Below are positions 9,464 through 18,804 of a stretch of 64,000 bases of DNA, in pieces. A model generated the notes under the pieces. The model worked only from the letters and a program-made list of their open reading frames with translations, was not told the DNA's origin and did no database searches. Position 1 is the stretch's first letter; the number at the start of each line of letters is the position of its first letter. Position numbers and translations under genes: made by a program. Where the stretch lies: contig JBKHAN010000004.1 in NCBI GenBank assembly GCA_046542845.1, forward strand, positions 1-64,000. The letters are read 5' to 3'. This DNA comes from SKKC01 sp046542845 (lineage in GTDB: Bacteria > Spirochaetota > Spirochaetia > DSM-27196 > SKKC01).

Positions 9464-12400
9464 CCGATATGTAATATTCGTGGTTCTCGGCGTCGCGCTT
9501 CTTGTAGCGTGCGAGTCGGGGAGCGGTGACGCCGAGGCTCGCCTTTCGGCACTGCGCGCCACCGTACAGGAACGCGGATTACCGGCGTACATTGAAGGGT
9601 TTTCCTCGTTCGCTGAAATTCGCGACGTCGATTTCGAAACGTCGGTACCGTACTACGCCCTCCGGGAACGAAGTCTTCCCGCCGATGCTGCCGACGCCGG
9701 GAGCGCAACAGATGTATCTATTGTCGATTACGGTCCCACGGGGACACTCCCCGCATCTATACGGCGTCCGCAGATCTATGTTGTGTTCGATCAGGCGATT
9801 ATACCGATACGGTCTGTTTCCGACGGTGTCGTTCCTGAGCACCTTCTGCGAATCGAGCCGGAAATTGACGGGCAGCTACGCGCTCTCGGGAGTCGCATGT
9901 TCGTGTTCGAGCCCGGTGAACGTCTTGAAGGTCAAAACGAGTACCGCGTAGAGATCCGGCCGGACGCGGAGGCAGATGAGCCCCTTGGCTCGTTCACGTT
10001 CCGGGATGAGGCGCTCGAGCTTGTGCGTGTTCATGCGGGCAGCACCCGCAATCGGTACTGGAATGATCCCATGGACATACCTCCCGAACGAGCCCGGGTG
10101 TTCACTCTGGAGTTCAATTATCCGGCATCGCCGCAGGAGCTCCGCGAGTATATCACCGTTCTCGTCGGCGGTGCCGAAGCGGAATTCCAGCTCAGCCCGG
10201 GCGAACAACCGGAGTGGATGGACGCCGAACGCGCGGCTCACTACCTGCAACTGGAACTTGCAGACACTCCGGAGGTTGAAACACCTGTACAGATCGCACT
10301 TGAGCCTGGTGCTCGAACGACATCCGACTCGAGCGTTGTGAGTCCACAGCGTTCCCGCTTCGACTTCGCAACGGTGCGGCCGTTTCGTTTTGAAACAATC
10401 TCGACCACGAGCAACCGGTATCCAGGAGGCTGGGAGGACGAAGAAGGGATCGTGTATCTGGAGTTTTCGCATGAATTGCAGCCTGACAGCATTGAATCCC
10501 GCATATGGATGAACGGTTCCCAGTGGGTCGACATCAGCGATCATGCGCATGTGACCGGACGCGTAGTACGTCTCAGCAACCTTCCTGCCACGTTCGAGCA
10601 GAGCCTTGAGCTTGAGCTGCGCGAGGGGATCACAGACCGATACGCGCGCAGCATCGGCGATACACGCCGGGTCCGTGAGATCCTTCCTCCGGCATCGAGC
10701 AGATTCAGCATGTCGGAGCACGGGAATCGCGTCATGGAGTCGGCCTATCCGGCGAGTATCTGGTTTTCCTACAGAAATCTCGTTCGCGCGGAGTTTTCGC
10801 TGGGGTCTGTGGAGCACCCCTTCCTCTCGCCCCCTCGCGAGAACTTCAAGCCTCTCGACATGACCATGGCAAGGCGCAACGTCCCGCGCCTTGAGGTTAT
10901 CGATCTTCGACCGTACCTCGGCCCTTCCGGCACGGGGAGCGTCGAACTCAGGTGGAACGCGTTCCTTCGCGCTCGTAATGAGAGAGAGACGGGGAACCGC
11001 TCGGGTGATCTGCGCGTTCAGGTGACCGACATAGGGGTAACGGCGCGGTGGGCGCAGAACCGCGTACTTGTGTGGGCAACGAGCATGTCCAGCGGTGCGC
11101 CCCTTGTGGATGCAGAGGTGTCGGTAAACGGCCTGTACGGTTCGCCCGTCGCCTTCGGCCGAACGAACTCTACAGGCTTTGCCTCGATTCCGCTCGACGC
11201 GCGTGCGTTCAACGAGGATTTCGTTCGTGAGGGCGGTCTCCAGCTGTACATCACGGTCCGAACACCCGACGACAGGCTGGTGCTCTCGGCGCCACAGTCG
11301 CACAGTCCGTACCGCGCGGGTGTCAACAACGTCACACGTCCCGGGGACGGATATCGACCCGGACCCGACGTCTGGATGGCGAGTGACCGCGGCGTGTATC
11401 GTCCGGGAGAAGAGATCCGGGTAGCGGGATTCGACAGGCTCCGCAACGGGAACGGGTTTCGGCCCTACCACGGACCGTTCGAGCTTCGCGTGCGCCACCG
11501 CCCGGGTGCGGGCGATGATTTGTTTCACATGTCCGCCGAAACCGATCGAGACGGAGTATTTGAGCTTGCATACACGCTGCCGGACGACCTGAATCCGGGT
11601 ACCTATGCGGTAGAATACAGTCGCGATGGAGAATCTGCTGTCGCCTACTTCGATGTTGCGTTTGTCAGAGCAGCCGACCTGAGCGTGACACATGAAATTC
11701 CTGATCACCCATTCGTCGCGATGGATGTTCTGCCGGTGCAAACGTCTTCGGCGTATCTCGCGGGCGGGGTGCCGGAGGGGGCCGATACCCGTTTGACGAT
11801 AACTGCCGAAGCCCATGTGTATGAACCCGAAGCCTTCGTGCGTTCCGGATACCAGTTTGGACCTTCGGAGTGGACCCCCGCTTTTTCGCTCGACACTCGT
11901 GGGGGCGTTCTTGACGACCGTGGTAGCGTCGTGCACGAAGTCGAGACCCCACCTTCTGCACAGGAGGGCCGCGCTTACCGCTATACGCTTCAGAGCACCG
12001 TCGTAGATGCGAGCGACCGCGAAACCGCACACAGAAGCAGCGTTCTTGTCCATCCGGCCGACCGCTATGTCGGGATACGCCTGGCTGATTCGCGATGGTT
12101 TTACGCCGAAGGTGAGACCGTTTCCGGGGACGTTGTGGTGGTTCGTCCGACAGACTCGAAACCGGTGAACAGCGGTGCGGTACTCGACCCCTCGTTCAAC
12201 GGTGAGTACGAGTTGTCTGTGTACAGGCACGAGTGGCGGGTCAATACGAACCCGGGGCCTGCTGGTGCGTACTGGAGGACATACGAACGTGTCACTGAGA
12301 TGGAATCATCCCGCCCGCTGCGCCTGCGGCAGGGGCGGGCGCCGTTTACGGTAGAGCCCGAACACAGTGGCAGTTATTCGATCGTCATCCGGGGCACAGA

Positions 12401-15215
12401 CAGGGAAGGGCGGCACCTCGTCTCGACCTACGACTTGTACGTCACGGGCGCCGATGTCGGGGTCTGGAACTTCGACTTCGAAGGTCAGATACGACTTGAC
12501 CCGGAAAAGCCGACATACGCCCCCGGCGAGACCGCGACCATCCTTGTCCGGAGTCCGCTGGAAGCAGGACGGTATCTGGTTACCGTCGAGCAGTCGGGTA
12601 TTCTGGATGAGTTCTTTGTCGAACTCGATGGTACGACCACATCGATCGAGGTGCCGGTGCGCGAGGAGCACGTCCCGGTCGTCTACGTCGGCATATTTGC
12701 GGCGCGACCCCGCAGCGAGGAACCCCCGGACGACTTCGGCGCTCCGGACCTCGGCAGGCCATCGGGTTTCTTCGGTATGACGGAGGTCCGGGTTGCGACC
12801 GAAAGTCGACGAGTAGACCTCGAGGTAGACAGCTCGAACGTTTCGGTTGAGCCGGGCGATTCCGTTGACATAAGCGTGTACGCGACCCGGGACGGCGTTC
12901 CCGTTGAAGACCTGCGTGTGTTTCTGATCGGCGCCGATCGGGGCATCCTCGATCTGATCGATTACCGGATTCCCGATCCCGTGGACCATATGTACCGCAG
13001 TGAGCAGTTTCCTCTCTCAGTCGGTGGAGGAGACAGCAGAGATATGCTCATTTCGCCGGTGCTTTTTGAATCCAGGAATCTTCACGGTGGTGGCGGAGGT
13101 CTCAAGGCAGACTCGGAGTCCGCCCGCTTTGCGTCAACAGAGGATGCGGCACGGGTAGATTTCTCACGGATCGCCGTCTTCGACCTCGCTGGTCGAACGA
13201 ACTGGGATGGCCGCGCGGAGTTTCGTGTGGACCTGCCGGATAGTCTCACGACGTGGAGATTCACCGCGGTGGCCGCCGGTGCCGACCGTTTCGGTATCGG
13301 AGAATACGAGATGCAGGTCGGATTGCCGGTGAACGTCCGCACCGATTTTCCGGCTGCTCTCCGTGTACGCGACTCCGCCGAACTTGGTGTCCTTTTGACC
13401 AATACCGGCGAAACCGACATCAGCGGTTCCATACGTTTGACGGCGTTAAACGGTCCTGCCGAAGATCGAGCGCTGTCGTTTCACAGCCCTCAGACCGTTC
13501 AGGTCGAACTTCAGGGCGGGGAAACACAAAGAGTCCCGTTTATGGTCTCGGTGCATTCGGAAGCCGAGATCCGATTCAGAATTGATTTTGAGTCGGATGT
13601 CTTTAACGACAGTATGGAAACGAGTCTATCGGCGGTAGCGCCGTCGGCACGTGAAACGGTCTCAAGCTCGGCACGTCTTGAACCCGACGTGGAGATCATT
13701 GATCGAGTTCTGTTTCCCATGGTTTCTGTTCCCGGGAGCGAGGAACTCCGCCTCACCGTACGGACAGACCGTCTGTCGGCGCTCGACAGCGCGGTCGCCC
13801 GGCTTTCCGAACCGACCGCCGGTTTAATCGAGCGTATCGTCGGCCAGGCTCACGTTTTGTCTGTGGCAGGGCCACATGTCGAGGCGGAGTCGTTCGATCA
13901 TGCGACCCATGCGACTGCCTTTCGATCCATGGCGGAGTTTCAGCGCAGTGACGGAGGTCTTGCAGTTCAAGAACAGGTTCAGCGCTCGAACCCGACCGCA
14001 AGCGCACGAGTTGGCATTATGTACGCGGACATGAAGCATGCCGACCCCGATCGCGTCGAGCGTCTTGCCACCGAGGCCGGTTTCGACGAGGCAGCGTTTC
14101 GCGCCTACCTCGAGGAGCTGTTTTTTGACGATACAGCGCACCGGGTGACCAGGCTGACCGCCGGATACGCGCTGAGCATCCTGGGGGTGCTGGAGACCGA
14201 AGACATCGGGTGGATCGAGCGGCAACTCGGTTCGGATTACGGCCACGCTGAACGCAGCCTCCTCGCGCTTGCCTATCTCGAGCTCGGCAATCGGGAGCGT
14301 TCGCGTAGTTTGTACGAGACCATGAAAGAGTACGTGCTCGTTTCGGAGCGGTCGGCAGAGCTCAGGGACGATCCCCGATACCCCGCGTACCTCGACTCTC
14401 CGGTCGCGACACTCGCTCGAATGTTTGTGGCATCCATGATTCACGAAACCGATGAGGGTTACTCCGGGCGATTGGCGGAAACGCTGGAACTGCGCTGGGG
14501 ACGCAGGCTGTCGAGCACGGATGCTTCCTGGATCGTGCACGCTTTCGCGCGCCTGGGTCCGGCAAGCCTCGACGTACCGCAACAGGAACTTTTAGCGAGT
14601 ATCGGCGATGTTCAGTTGGGAAGCGCAGCGATCGGTGGAGGCGCAGCTCGAATGGTGGAGTTTCAGACCGTTCCAGACCATCTCGAAAGCGTTCCAGCGG
14701 GAAGTGAGCTCCCGATACGAATCAGCGGCTTGGTGAGTCCGCTCTGGTATCGGGTTCAGCTGTCATACCTGTTGCCGGCTGAAACAGTCGGCGCGTTTGA
14801 TCAGGGTATCAGTCTGGTTCACCAGTATCGTTCCATTGACGGGGAACCGGTCGACCCCGAGCGTCTCGTAAGCGGGCGAACCTACAGAGTCCGAACGCTG
14901 GTAAGCACGGGCATTCGCCGATCAATGGTGCAGATTACCGTGCCCGTACCGTCGGGTATGGACATTCTCGATACACAACTGGAGACAACCGGCGCACACG
15001 ATCCGGGGGAACTCGGTTGGGGCGATGTATTCGATAGCGAGTACCGCATCCTGCTTGAGGACCTGCACCCGGGAGCATTCGTGATCGAGTTTCTGGCCCG
15101 CGCCACGACGCCGGGGGTTTTTCCTGTTCCACCTGCGGACGCTACCCTCATATACGAACCGGAAGTATTCGGCAGATCGTCCGGCGGGCTGGTGCAGATT
15201 TTCGGCTCTGAGTAA
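9447..15215 (+). CDS. Bacterial alpha-2-macroglobulin-like lipoprotein, thioester motif absent
   Basis: 1922 aa. GTG start, N-terminal signal with lipobox LVAC (Cys22), then a long series of beta-rich MG domains. The block DLAGRTNWDGRAEF and DLPDSLTTWRFTAVAA marks the A2M family, and an alpha-helical thioester-domain-like region follows (about 1450-1750). Where thioester members have the Cys-x-Glu-Gln motif, this protein reads EPTAGLIERIV, with no Cys, so it is of the non-thioester kind. Family role: periplasmic protease trap/inhibitor protecting the envelope. It directly precedes PBP1C by 4 nt, the well-known bacterial A2M-pbpC pairing, which suggests guarding or repairing the wall after attack. 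Overlaps the upstream lipoprotein gene, so translational coupling is likely. Confidence 0.9.
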   Translation: MKYNHSRYVIFVVLGVALLVACESGSGDAEARLSALRATVQERGLPAYIEGFSSFAEIRDVDFETSVPYYALRERSLPADAADAGSATDVSIVDYGPTGTLPASIRRPQIYVVFDQAIIPIRSVSDGVVPEHLLRIEPEIDGQLRALGSRMFVFEPGERLEGQNEYRVEIRPDAEADEPLGSFTFRDEALELVRVHAGSTRNRYWNDPMDIPPERARVFTLEFNYPASPQELREYITVLVGGAEAEFQLSPGEQPEWMDAERAAHYLQLELADTPEVETPVQIALEPGARTTSDSSVVSPQRSRFDFATVRPFRFETISTTSNRYPGGWEDEEGIVYLEFSHELQPDSIESRIWMNGSQWVDISDHAHVTGRVVRLSNLPATFEQSLELELREGITDRYARSIGDTRRVREILPPASSRFSMSEHGNRVMESAYPASIWFSYRNLVRAEFSLGSVEHPFLSPPRENFKPLDMTMARRNVPRLEVIDLRPYLGPSGTGSVELRWNAFLRARNERETGNRSGDLRVQVTDIGVTARWAQNRVLVWATSMSSGAPLVDAEVSVNGLYGSPVAFGRTNSTGFASIPLDARAFNEDFVREGGLQLYITVRTPDDRLVLSAPQSHSPYRAGVNNVTRPGDGYRPGPDVWMASDRGVYRPGEEIRVAGFDRLRNGNGFRPYHGPFELRVRHRPGAGDDLFHMSAETDRDGVFELAYTLPDDLNPGTYAVEYSRDGESAVAYFDVAFVRAADLSVTHEIPDHPFVAMDVLPVQTSSAYLAGGVPEGADTRLTITAEAHVYEPEAFVRSGYQFGPSEWTPAFSLDTRGGVLDDRGSVVHEVETPPSAQEGRAYRYTLQSTVVDASDRETAHRSSVLVHPADRYVGIRLADSRWFYAEGETVSGDVVVVRPTDSKPVNSGAVLDPSFNGEYELSVYRHEWRVNTNPGPAGAYWRTYERVTEMESSRPLRLRQGRAPFTVEPEHSGSYSIVIRGTDREGRHLVSTYDLYVTGADVGVWNFDFEGQIRLDPEKPTYAPGETATILVRSPLEAGRYLVTVEQSGILDEFFVELDGTTTSIEVPVREEHVPVVYVGIFAARPRSEEPPDDFGAPDLGRPSGFFGMTEVRVATESRRVDLEVDSSNVSVEPGDSVDISVYATRDGVPVEDLRVFLIGADRGILDLIDYRIPDPVDHMYRSEQFPLSVGGGDSRDMLISPVLFESRNLHGGGGGLKADSESARFASTEDAARVDFSRIAVFDLAGRTNWDGRAEFRVDLPDSLTTWRFTAVAAGADRFGIGEYEMQVGLPVNVRTDFPAALRVRDSAELGVLLTNTGETDISGSIRLTALNGPAEDRALSFHSPQTVQVELQGGETQRVPFMVSVHSEAEIRFRIDFESDVFNDSMETSLSAVAPSARETVSSSARLEPDVEIIDRVLFPMVSVPGSEELRLTVRTDRLSALDSAVARLSEPTAGLIERIVGQAHVLSVAGPHVEAESFDHATHATAFRSMAEFQRSDGGLAVQEQVQRSNPTASARVGIMYADMKHADPDRVERLATEAGFDEAAFRAYLEELFFDDTAHRVTRLTAGYALSILGVLETEDIGWIERQLGSDYGHAERSLLALAYLELGNRERSRSLYETMKEYVLVSERSAELRDDPRYPAYLDSPVATLARMFVASMIHETDEGYSGRLAETLELRWGRRLSSTDASWIVHAFARLGPASLDVPQQELLASIGDVQLGSAAIGGGAARMVEFQTVPDHLESVPAGSELPIRISGLVSPLWYRVQLSYLLPAETVGAFDQGISLVHQYRSIDGEPVDPERLVSGRTYRVRTLVSTGIRRSMVQITVPVPSGMDILDTQLETTGAHDPGELGWGDVFDSEYRILLEDLHPGAFVIEFLARATTPGVFPVPPADATLIYEPEVFGRSSGGLVQIFGSE

Positions 15216-15219
15216 GCGC

Positions 15220-17022
15220 GTGTGTAAAAATGGCGTGTATCTTCGACGTATGTTTCTCGTCCCGCTGAGTCTCGTCATTATAGTGTGGCTGACCGCGCGC
15301 TACACGCCGTATCCACAGCTTGTCGATTTCATGGAATCGCGCCCGGCGGTTGTGATCAGTGACCGCAACGGCGTCGAGTTTGACGTTCGCCTGTCCGAGC
15401 GGGGTACCTACCGCTTTGCTCGTTCCCTCGAGACCATTCCGGAACACGTTATTGAAGCTGCGCTTGCCTCCGAAGATCAGCGCTTTGTCTGGCATCCCGG
15501 GATCGACCCGGTATCAATACTCGGGCGATTGTATAGAGTGGCGACCGCCGGCACGTCTTCGCAGCCTGCGTACGGCGGTGCGACCATAAGCATGCAGCTT
15601 GCCCGAATGATCCGTCGGTCGGTTGCTTCATCACCCGGACGGTCTTCCGGCGTTAACACGATCTCCCTTTCCGATGTCTGGAACGCGGTTCGTTTGCGCG
15701 CCCGCCTGGAGCCACAGGGGTTGCTCGAACAGTATCTCAATAACATTCCATTCGGGTACTCCATTGAAGGTATTGAAGCGGCTTCTCGTTTCTGGTTCTC
15801 GCGATCGACCTCCGAGCTCGGGGTGCGTTCGAGCTATCTGTTAATGGCAATACCCAGGAATCCGTCCCGCTACACGCTGCAGAATACGCCCGAACGTGCA
15901 GTCGAGGCAGCGATTCGATCGGGGCGTCGTGTCCGCCTCGAGTTGTACCACGACGCCCTCTTCTCGGCTGTACGCGCTGCACGCAAGCCGAACGACAGGG
16001 CGACCGGAACAGCGAGCGTGCTGCTGGATAACCCCGAACCGTCGCTTGGGCTTGCACATTTCACGAACCGCGTCGTGGTCGATGCCGCTGATTCCTTTGT
16101 TCGCTCGACGCTTGATCTCGGCATACAGACGCTCCTCGTTCGGGCAACTGAAGAAGCGCTAAACGAAGCAACCGGAAACCGCATACAGGACGCCTCAGGT
16201 ATTGTTGTCGACAATGTAAGCGGGGAAGTCCGCGCGTACCTTGGGGCAAGCCCCGATCGCACCGCATACGGGCGTTCATATATCGATGCGGTACGGATCG
16301 CACGGAGTCCCGGCAGTACCGTAAAACCGTTTCTCTTTGCATTGGCGTTTGAGCGAGGATACACCCCGGAGACGCGATTCGAGGATGAAGCAATACAGTT
16401 CGGCAGTGACGAGATATACATTCCGTTTAATTTCAATAATCAGTTCAACGGAACCGTAACTGCTGCGGTTGCACTCGGCTCCTCACTCAACGTTCCGGCG
16501 GTGAGTCTGTACGATCAGCTCGGACAGGATGCGTTCATGCGTTATATGGATGACCTCGGGATGTCGGTGTTCGTTCAGGAGATGGACCGGGCCGGTCTAG
16601 GAGCAGTGCTCGGAGCGGCTCGTTCCAGTCTGGAAGAACTTGCCGCTGCCTACGCCACGCTTGCGCGGGGCGGTATTTCGGTACCGCTGTCGTTTACGGC
16701 TGTCGACGAGGCTCGTCGCATGGAGCAGGCAGGGAGGCGTGTCATAGCAGAATCCGCCGCAAGGCAGATCGCCGAAATACTATCGTCGCCGGAGTACCGG
16801 TATCTCGGATTTCCGGCGGATTCGTTTCTGCACGAGAGCACCGGCGTCATGCTGAAAACGGGAACCGCGAGCCGGTTTTCAGATATACTCGCGGTCGCTG
16901 CAAACGAACAGCACACCGTCGCGGTGTGGATGGGAAATCTCGACGGACGGACAGTAATCGGACAACCGGGAAGCTCGCTGCCCGCACGCATTGCACTCTC
17001 AACGATCAACGGTATTCCATAA
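15220..17022 (+). CDS. pbpC: Penicillin-binding protein 1C (bifunctional transglycosylase/transpeptidase)
   Basis: 600 aa. One N-terminal membrane anchor; glycosyltransferase domain with catalytic Glu85 in SEDQRF and GGATISMQLARM; transpeptidase domain with SxxK at Ser366-Lys369 (SPGSTVKP), an SSLN motif, and KTGT at 546-549. Polymerises and cross-links peptidoglycan in the periplasm. It ends soon after the KTGT region and therefore lacks the C-terminal BiPBP_C domain usual in Escherichia coli PBP1C (about 770 aa). The GTG start at 15220 is 4 nt after the A2M stop; an internal ATG at 15250 is an alternative. Followed by an intrinsic terminator. Confidence 0.93.
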   Translation: MCKNGVYLRRMFLVPLSLVIIVWLTARYTPYPQLVDFMESRPAVVISDRNGVEFDVRLSERGTYRFARSLETIPEHVIEAALASEDQRFVWHPGIDPVSILGRLYRVATAGTSSQPAYGGATISMQLARMIRRSVASSPGRSSGVNTISLSDVWNAVRLRARLEPQGLLEQYLNNIPFGYSIEGIEAASRFWFSRSTSELGVRSSYLLMAIPRNPSRYTLQNTPERAVEAAIRSGRRVRLELYHDALFSAVRAARKPNDRATGTASVLLDNPEPSLGLAHFTNRVVVDAADSFVRSTLDLGIQTLLVRATEEALNEATGNRIQDASGIVVDNVSGEVRAYLGASPDRTAYGRSYIDAVRIARSPGSTVKPFLFALAFERGYTPETRFEDEAIQFGSDEIYIPFNFNNQFNGTVTAAVALGSSLNVPAVSLYDQLGQDAFMRYMDDLGMSVFVQEMDRAGLGAVLGAARSSLEELAAAYATLARGGISVPLSFTAVDEARRMEQAGRRVIAESAARQIAEILSSPEYRYLGFPADSFLHESTGVMLKTGTASRFSDILAVAANEQHTVAVWMGNLDGRTVIGQPGSSLPARIALSTINGIP

Positions 17023-17026
17023 AAAA

Positions 17027-17053
17027 AGCCCTCTCGGCAGGAGAGGGCTTTGA
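17027..17053. terminator. Bidirectional intrinsic terminator between pbpC and the LysM gene
   Basis: Hairpin GCCCTCTC - GGCAG - GAGAGGGC flanked by seven A on the left and TTT on the right. The A-run makes it a strong terminator for the minus-strand LysM gene and a weaker one for pbpC; the two genes converge here. Confidence 0.9.
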
Positions 17054-17066
17054 ACGCTACTGCGTG

Positions 17067-18038
17067 TCATTCTTCGTCGTCGTCCCACGTTCCCGAACGT
17101 GTTTCTCCGTCGATTGATGGTATTCGAAACCGCATGCCAGGCTGAATGAGATCTGGATTATCCGGGTCCTGCAGCATGTCACGGTTGGCTTCATATATTC
17201 GCTGCCATTCCCAGGGATCGTCGTATATGAACTCATATTCCGCGATGCGCCAGAAACTGTCCCGTCGCTCCGGTATTCGACGGACGACATAATACTGCGG
17301 GAGCTCATCACTGTCGTCGTCGGCTTCGGCTTCCCGCTCGCGCTGCAGTTCCTGAAGCTCGGCAAGCATATCGGCATCGATTATATCGAGAACCGACTCA
17401 AAACCGTCACGTGCATCCGCCCATTCTTCAGAATCGTACAACTCGTCCGCGTCATTGAAGGCCTCGAGTGCTTCCTCGTAGTCGTCCGGGAACTCGCGCT
17501 CGATGTCCAGCGTTTCAGCGCGGTTGAGGCGGGTTCGAGCGTTGCCGCGTGCTTCCGCACTTTCAAACCGCAACCCACCTATACGTCGCAACTGCCCCAG
17601 CACTTCGTCCGTAATTATTTCGTCGCGTACAGAAAGAAACGACTCGCGAGCATCGATAAACTCCTCGTCGTCATACTGATCCTCACCCTCATCGAACGCA
17701 GCCTGAGCTTCGTCCCAGATATCGGGAAATTCCTCCATGATGTTCAGCGACTCTGCCTGACTGAGCCGGTCGCGTGCGACCGTGCGTGCATTCGCTGCGC
17801 GAAAACCGTCGCGCGTCCGTTCCGCGATCTCCTCTGCTCTGTCCGATGCGGTCTCCGCCTGTTCGGACAATTCTATTGCGCGATCATAATCGCCGTCGTC
17901 GAAAGCTTCCTGGGCCTGCCGCTGCAATTCTCTCGCCTCGCGGAAAGCCTCGTTGTCCAGAAGATTCTGCGCTGAGACAACCCCGGAGAGAAAGAGTAAT
18001 GCAACCGTGCCAATAAGTAATCGTTTGTAGTTCGTCAT
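17067..18038 (-). CDS. Secreted acidic coiled protein with C-terminal LysM domain
   Basis: 323 aa. Signal peptide with likely cleavage after VVSA. Residues about 25-225 are strongly acidic helical sequence with a roughly 70-residue duplication: ARDRLSQAESLNIMEEFPD and ARTRLNRAETLDIEREFPD begin the two copies, each ending in a DAR-x-x-F-x-SV motif. The C-terminus (about 255-315) is a LysM-type module, YYVVRRI ... DSFWRIAEYEF ... IYEANRDML ... IQPGMRFRIP, expected to bind peptidoglycan glycan. A GGGGG ribosome site lies 9 nt before the ATG. It sits 17 nt after a lipoprotein gene of similar acidic helical character, suggesting a periplasmic pair tied to the wall. Such architecture is common in spirochaetes; the exact role is unknown. 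Confidence 0.85.
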   Translation of the reverse strand: MTNYKRLLIGTVALLFLSGVVSAQNLLDNEAFREARELQRQAQEAFDDGDYDRAIELSEQAETASDRAEEIAERTRDGFRAANARTVARDRLSQAESLNIMEEFPDIWDEAQAAFDEGEDQYDDEEFIDARESFLSVRDEIITDEVLGQLRRIGGLRFESAEARGNARTRLNRAETLDIEREFPDDYEEALEAFNDADELYDSEEWADARDGFESVLDIIDADMLAELQELQREREAEADDDSDELPQYYVVRRIPERRDSFWRIAEYEFIYDDPWEWQRIYEANRDMLQDPDNPDLIQPGMRFRIPSIDGETRSGTWDDDEE

Positions 18039-18055
18039 AATTCGTATGCCCCCAA

Positions 18056-18682
18056 TTATTCGTCGTCGACTTCTTCGTCGAGTTCGCGCGCTCGGGCTTC
18101 CGATTCTTCGAGACGCTCTGAAGCGCGCTCAATCGCTGCCTGCGCACGTTCGCGGCGCTCCGCGGCGGTGTCACGAGCTTCGGCAAACTGCGTTGTTGCC
18201 TCGTTGAACGATGCAAAAGAGTCTTCAAACGAACCGTCGGCCCGTTCCGTTACCGCCTGCTCAAGCAAGGAATCGGCTTCGGTGAAAAGGGTTTCGGCTG
18301 CGACGTCTGCCCGAGCGTCGAGTGCTTCGTCCCTGACCGCTTCGGCCGTTGTCTGGCGTTCCTCAAGTAGAGCAGGAAAGCCTTCGCTTATAACGGTTTC
18401 GAAATGCCCGATCGCGGTCCGAAAATCCTCTGCGGACGCTTCCGGATCGTCGACGAGGTTTGCGGTACCTGCGCTGAACGCCGCATCGCCCGACTCAAAC
18501 TCTTCCGACTCATATTCGTCGAGACCGTACTCGGTTATAGTGTCGAGTAGTGACTGTGCTTCCTGTTGTACAACCGAATCTACGTCGGGTTCCTCCGGTT
18601 CTTCTTCCGGAGCGGACGCGCAGGCGCCCACAAACAGTAACAGCGTACTGACTGTCAAAAATAGCAGTGTTTTTCGCTTCAT
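18056..18682 (-). CDS. Acidic helical lipoprotein
   Basis: 208 aa. Signal peptide with lipobox VGAC (Cys21), then an acidic linker rich in Glu and Pro, then a long helical region with Ala/Glu/Arg heptad-like character and a highly charged C-terminus. AGGAGGAG precedes the ATG. First gene of a two-gene unit with the LysM protein; it shares the DE-rich helical composition with it and may form a periplasmic complex or tether. No catalytic motif is seen and no function is assigned. Confidence 0.8.
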   Translation of the reverse strand: MKRKTLLFLTVSTLLLFVGACASAPEEEPEEPDVDSVVQQEAQSLLDTITEYGLDEYESEEFESGDAAFSAGTANLVDDPEASAEDFRTAIGHFETVISEGFPALLEERQTTAEAVRDEALDARADVAAETLFTEADSLLEQAVTERADGSFEDSFASFNEATTQFAEARDTAAERRERAQAAIERASERLEESEARARELDEEVDDE

Positions 18683-18763
18683 ATGGGGATACTCCTCCTA
18701 CGGAAATAATTGCTTGCCCTCCTTCTCAGTATATCGCTTCCGTTCGTTCACGGCTACTATGCC

Positions 18764-18804
18764 TTGTCACCGCACTGCTCGGTCGCGTATAGTGTCAGCC
18801 CTGT
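18764..18804 (+). promoter_or_regulatory. Promoter predicting a near-leaderless mRNA for the RNA methyltransferase
   Basis: -35 TTGTCA (18764-18769), 18-nt spacer, -10 TATAGT (18788-18793). Only 11 nt separate the -10 box from the ATG at 18805 and no Shine-Dalgarno sequence is present, so the predicted 5' leader is about 5 nt. Confidence 0.6.

Noticed and set aside
9876..12230. 784-codon open frame on the minus strand
   Set aside because: It is antisense to the alpha-2-macroglobulin gene, has no domain pattern or ribosome site, and is explained by codon bias of the real gene.
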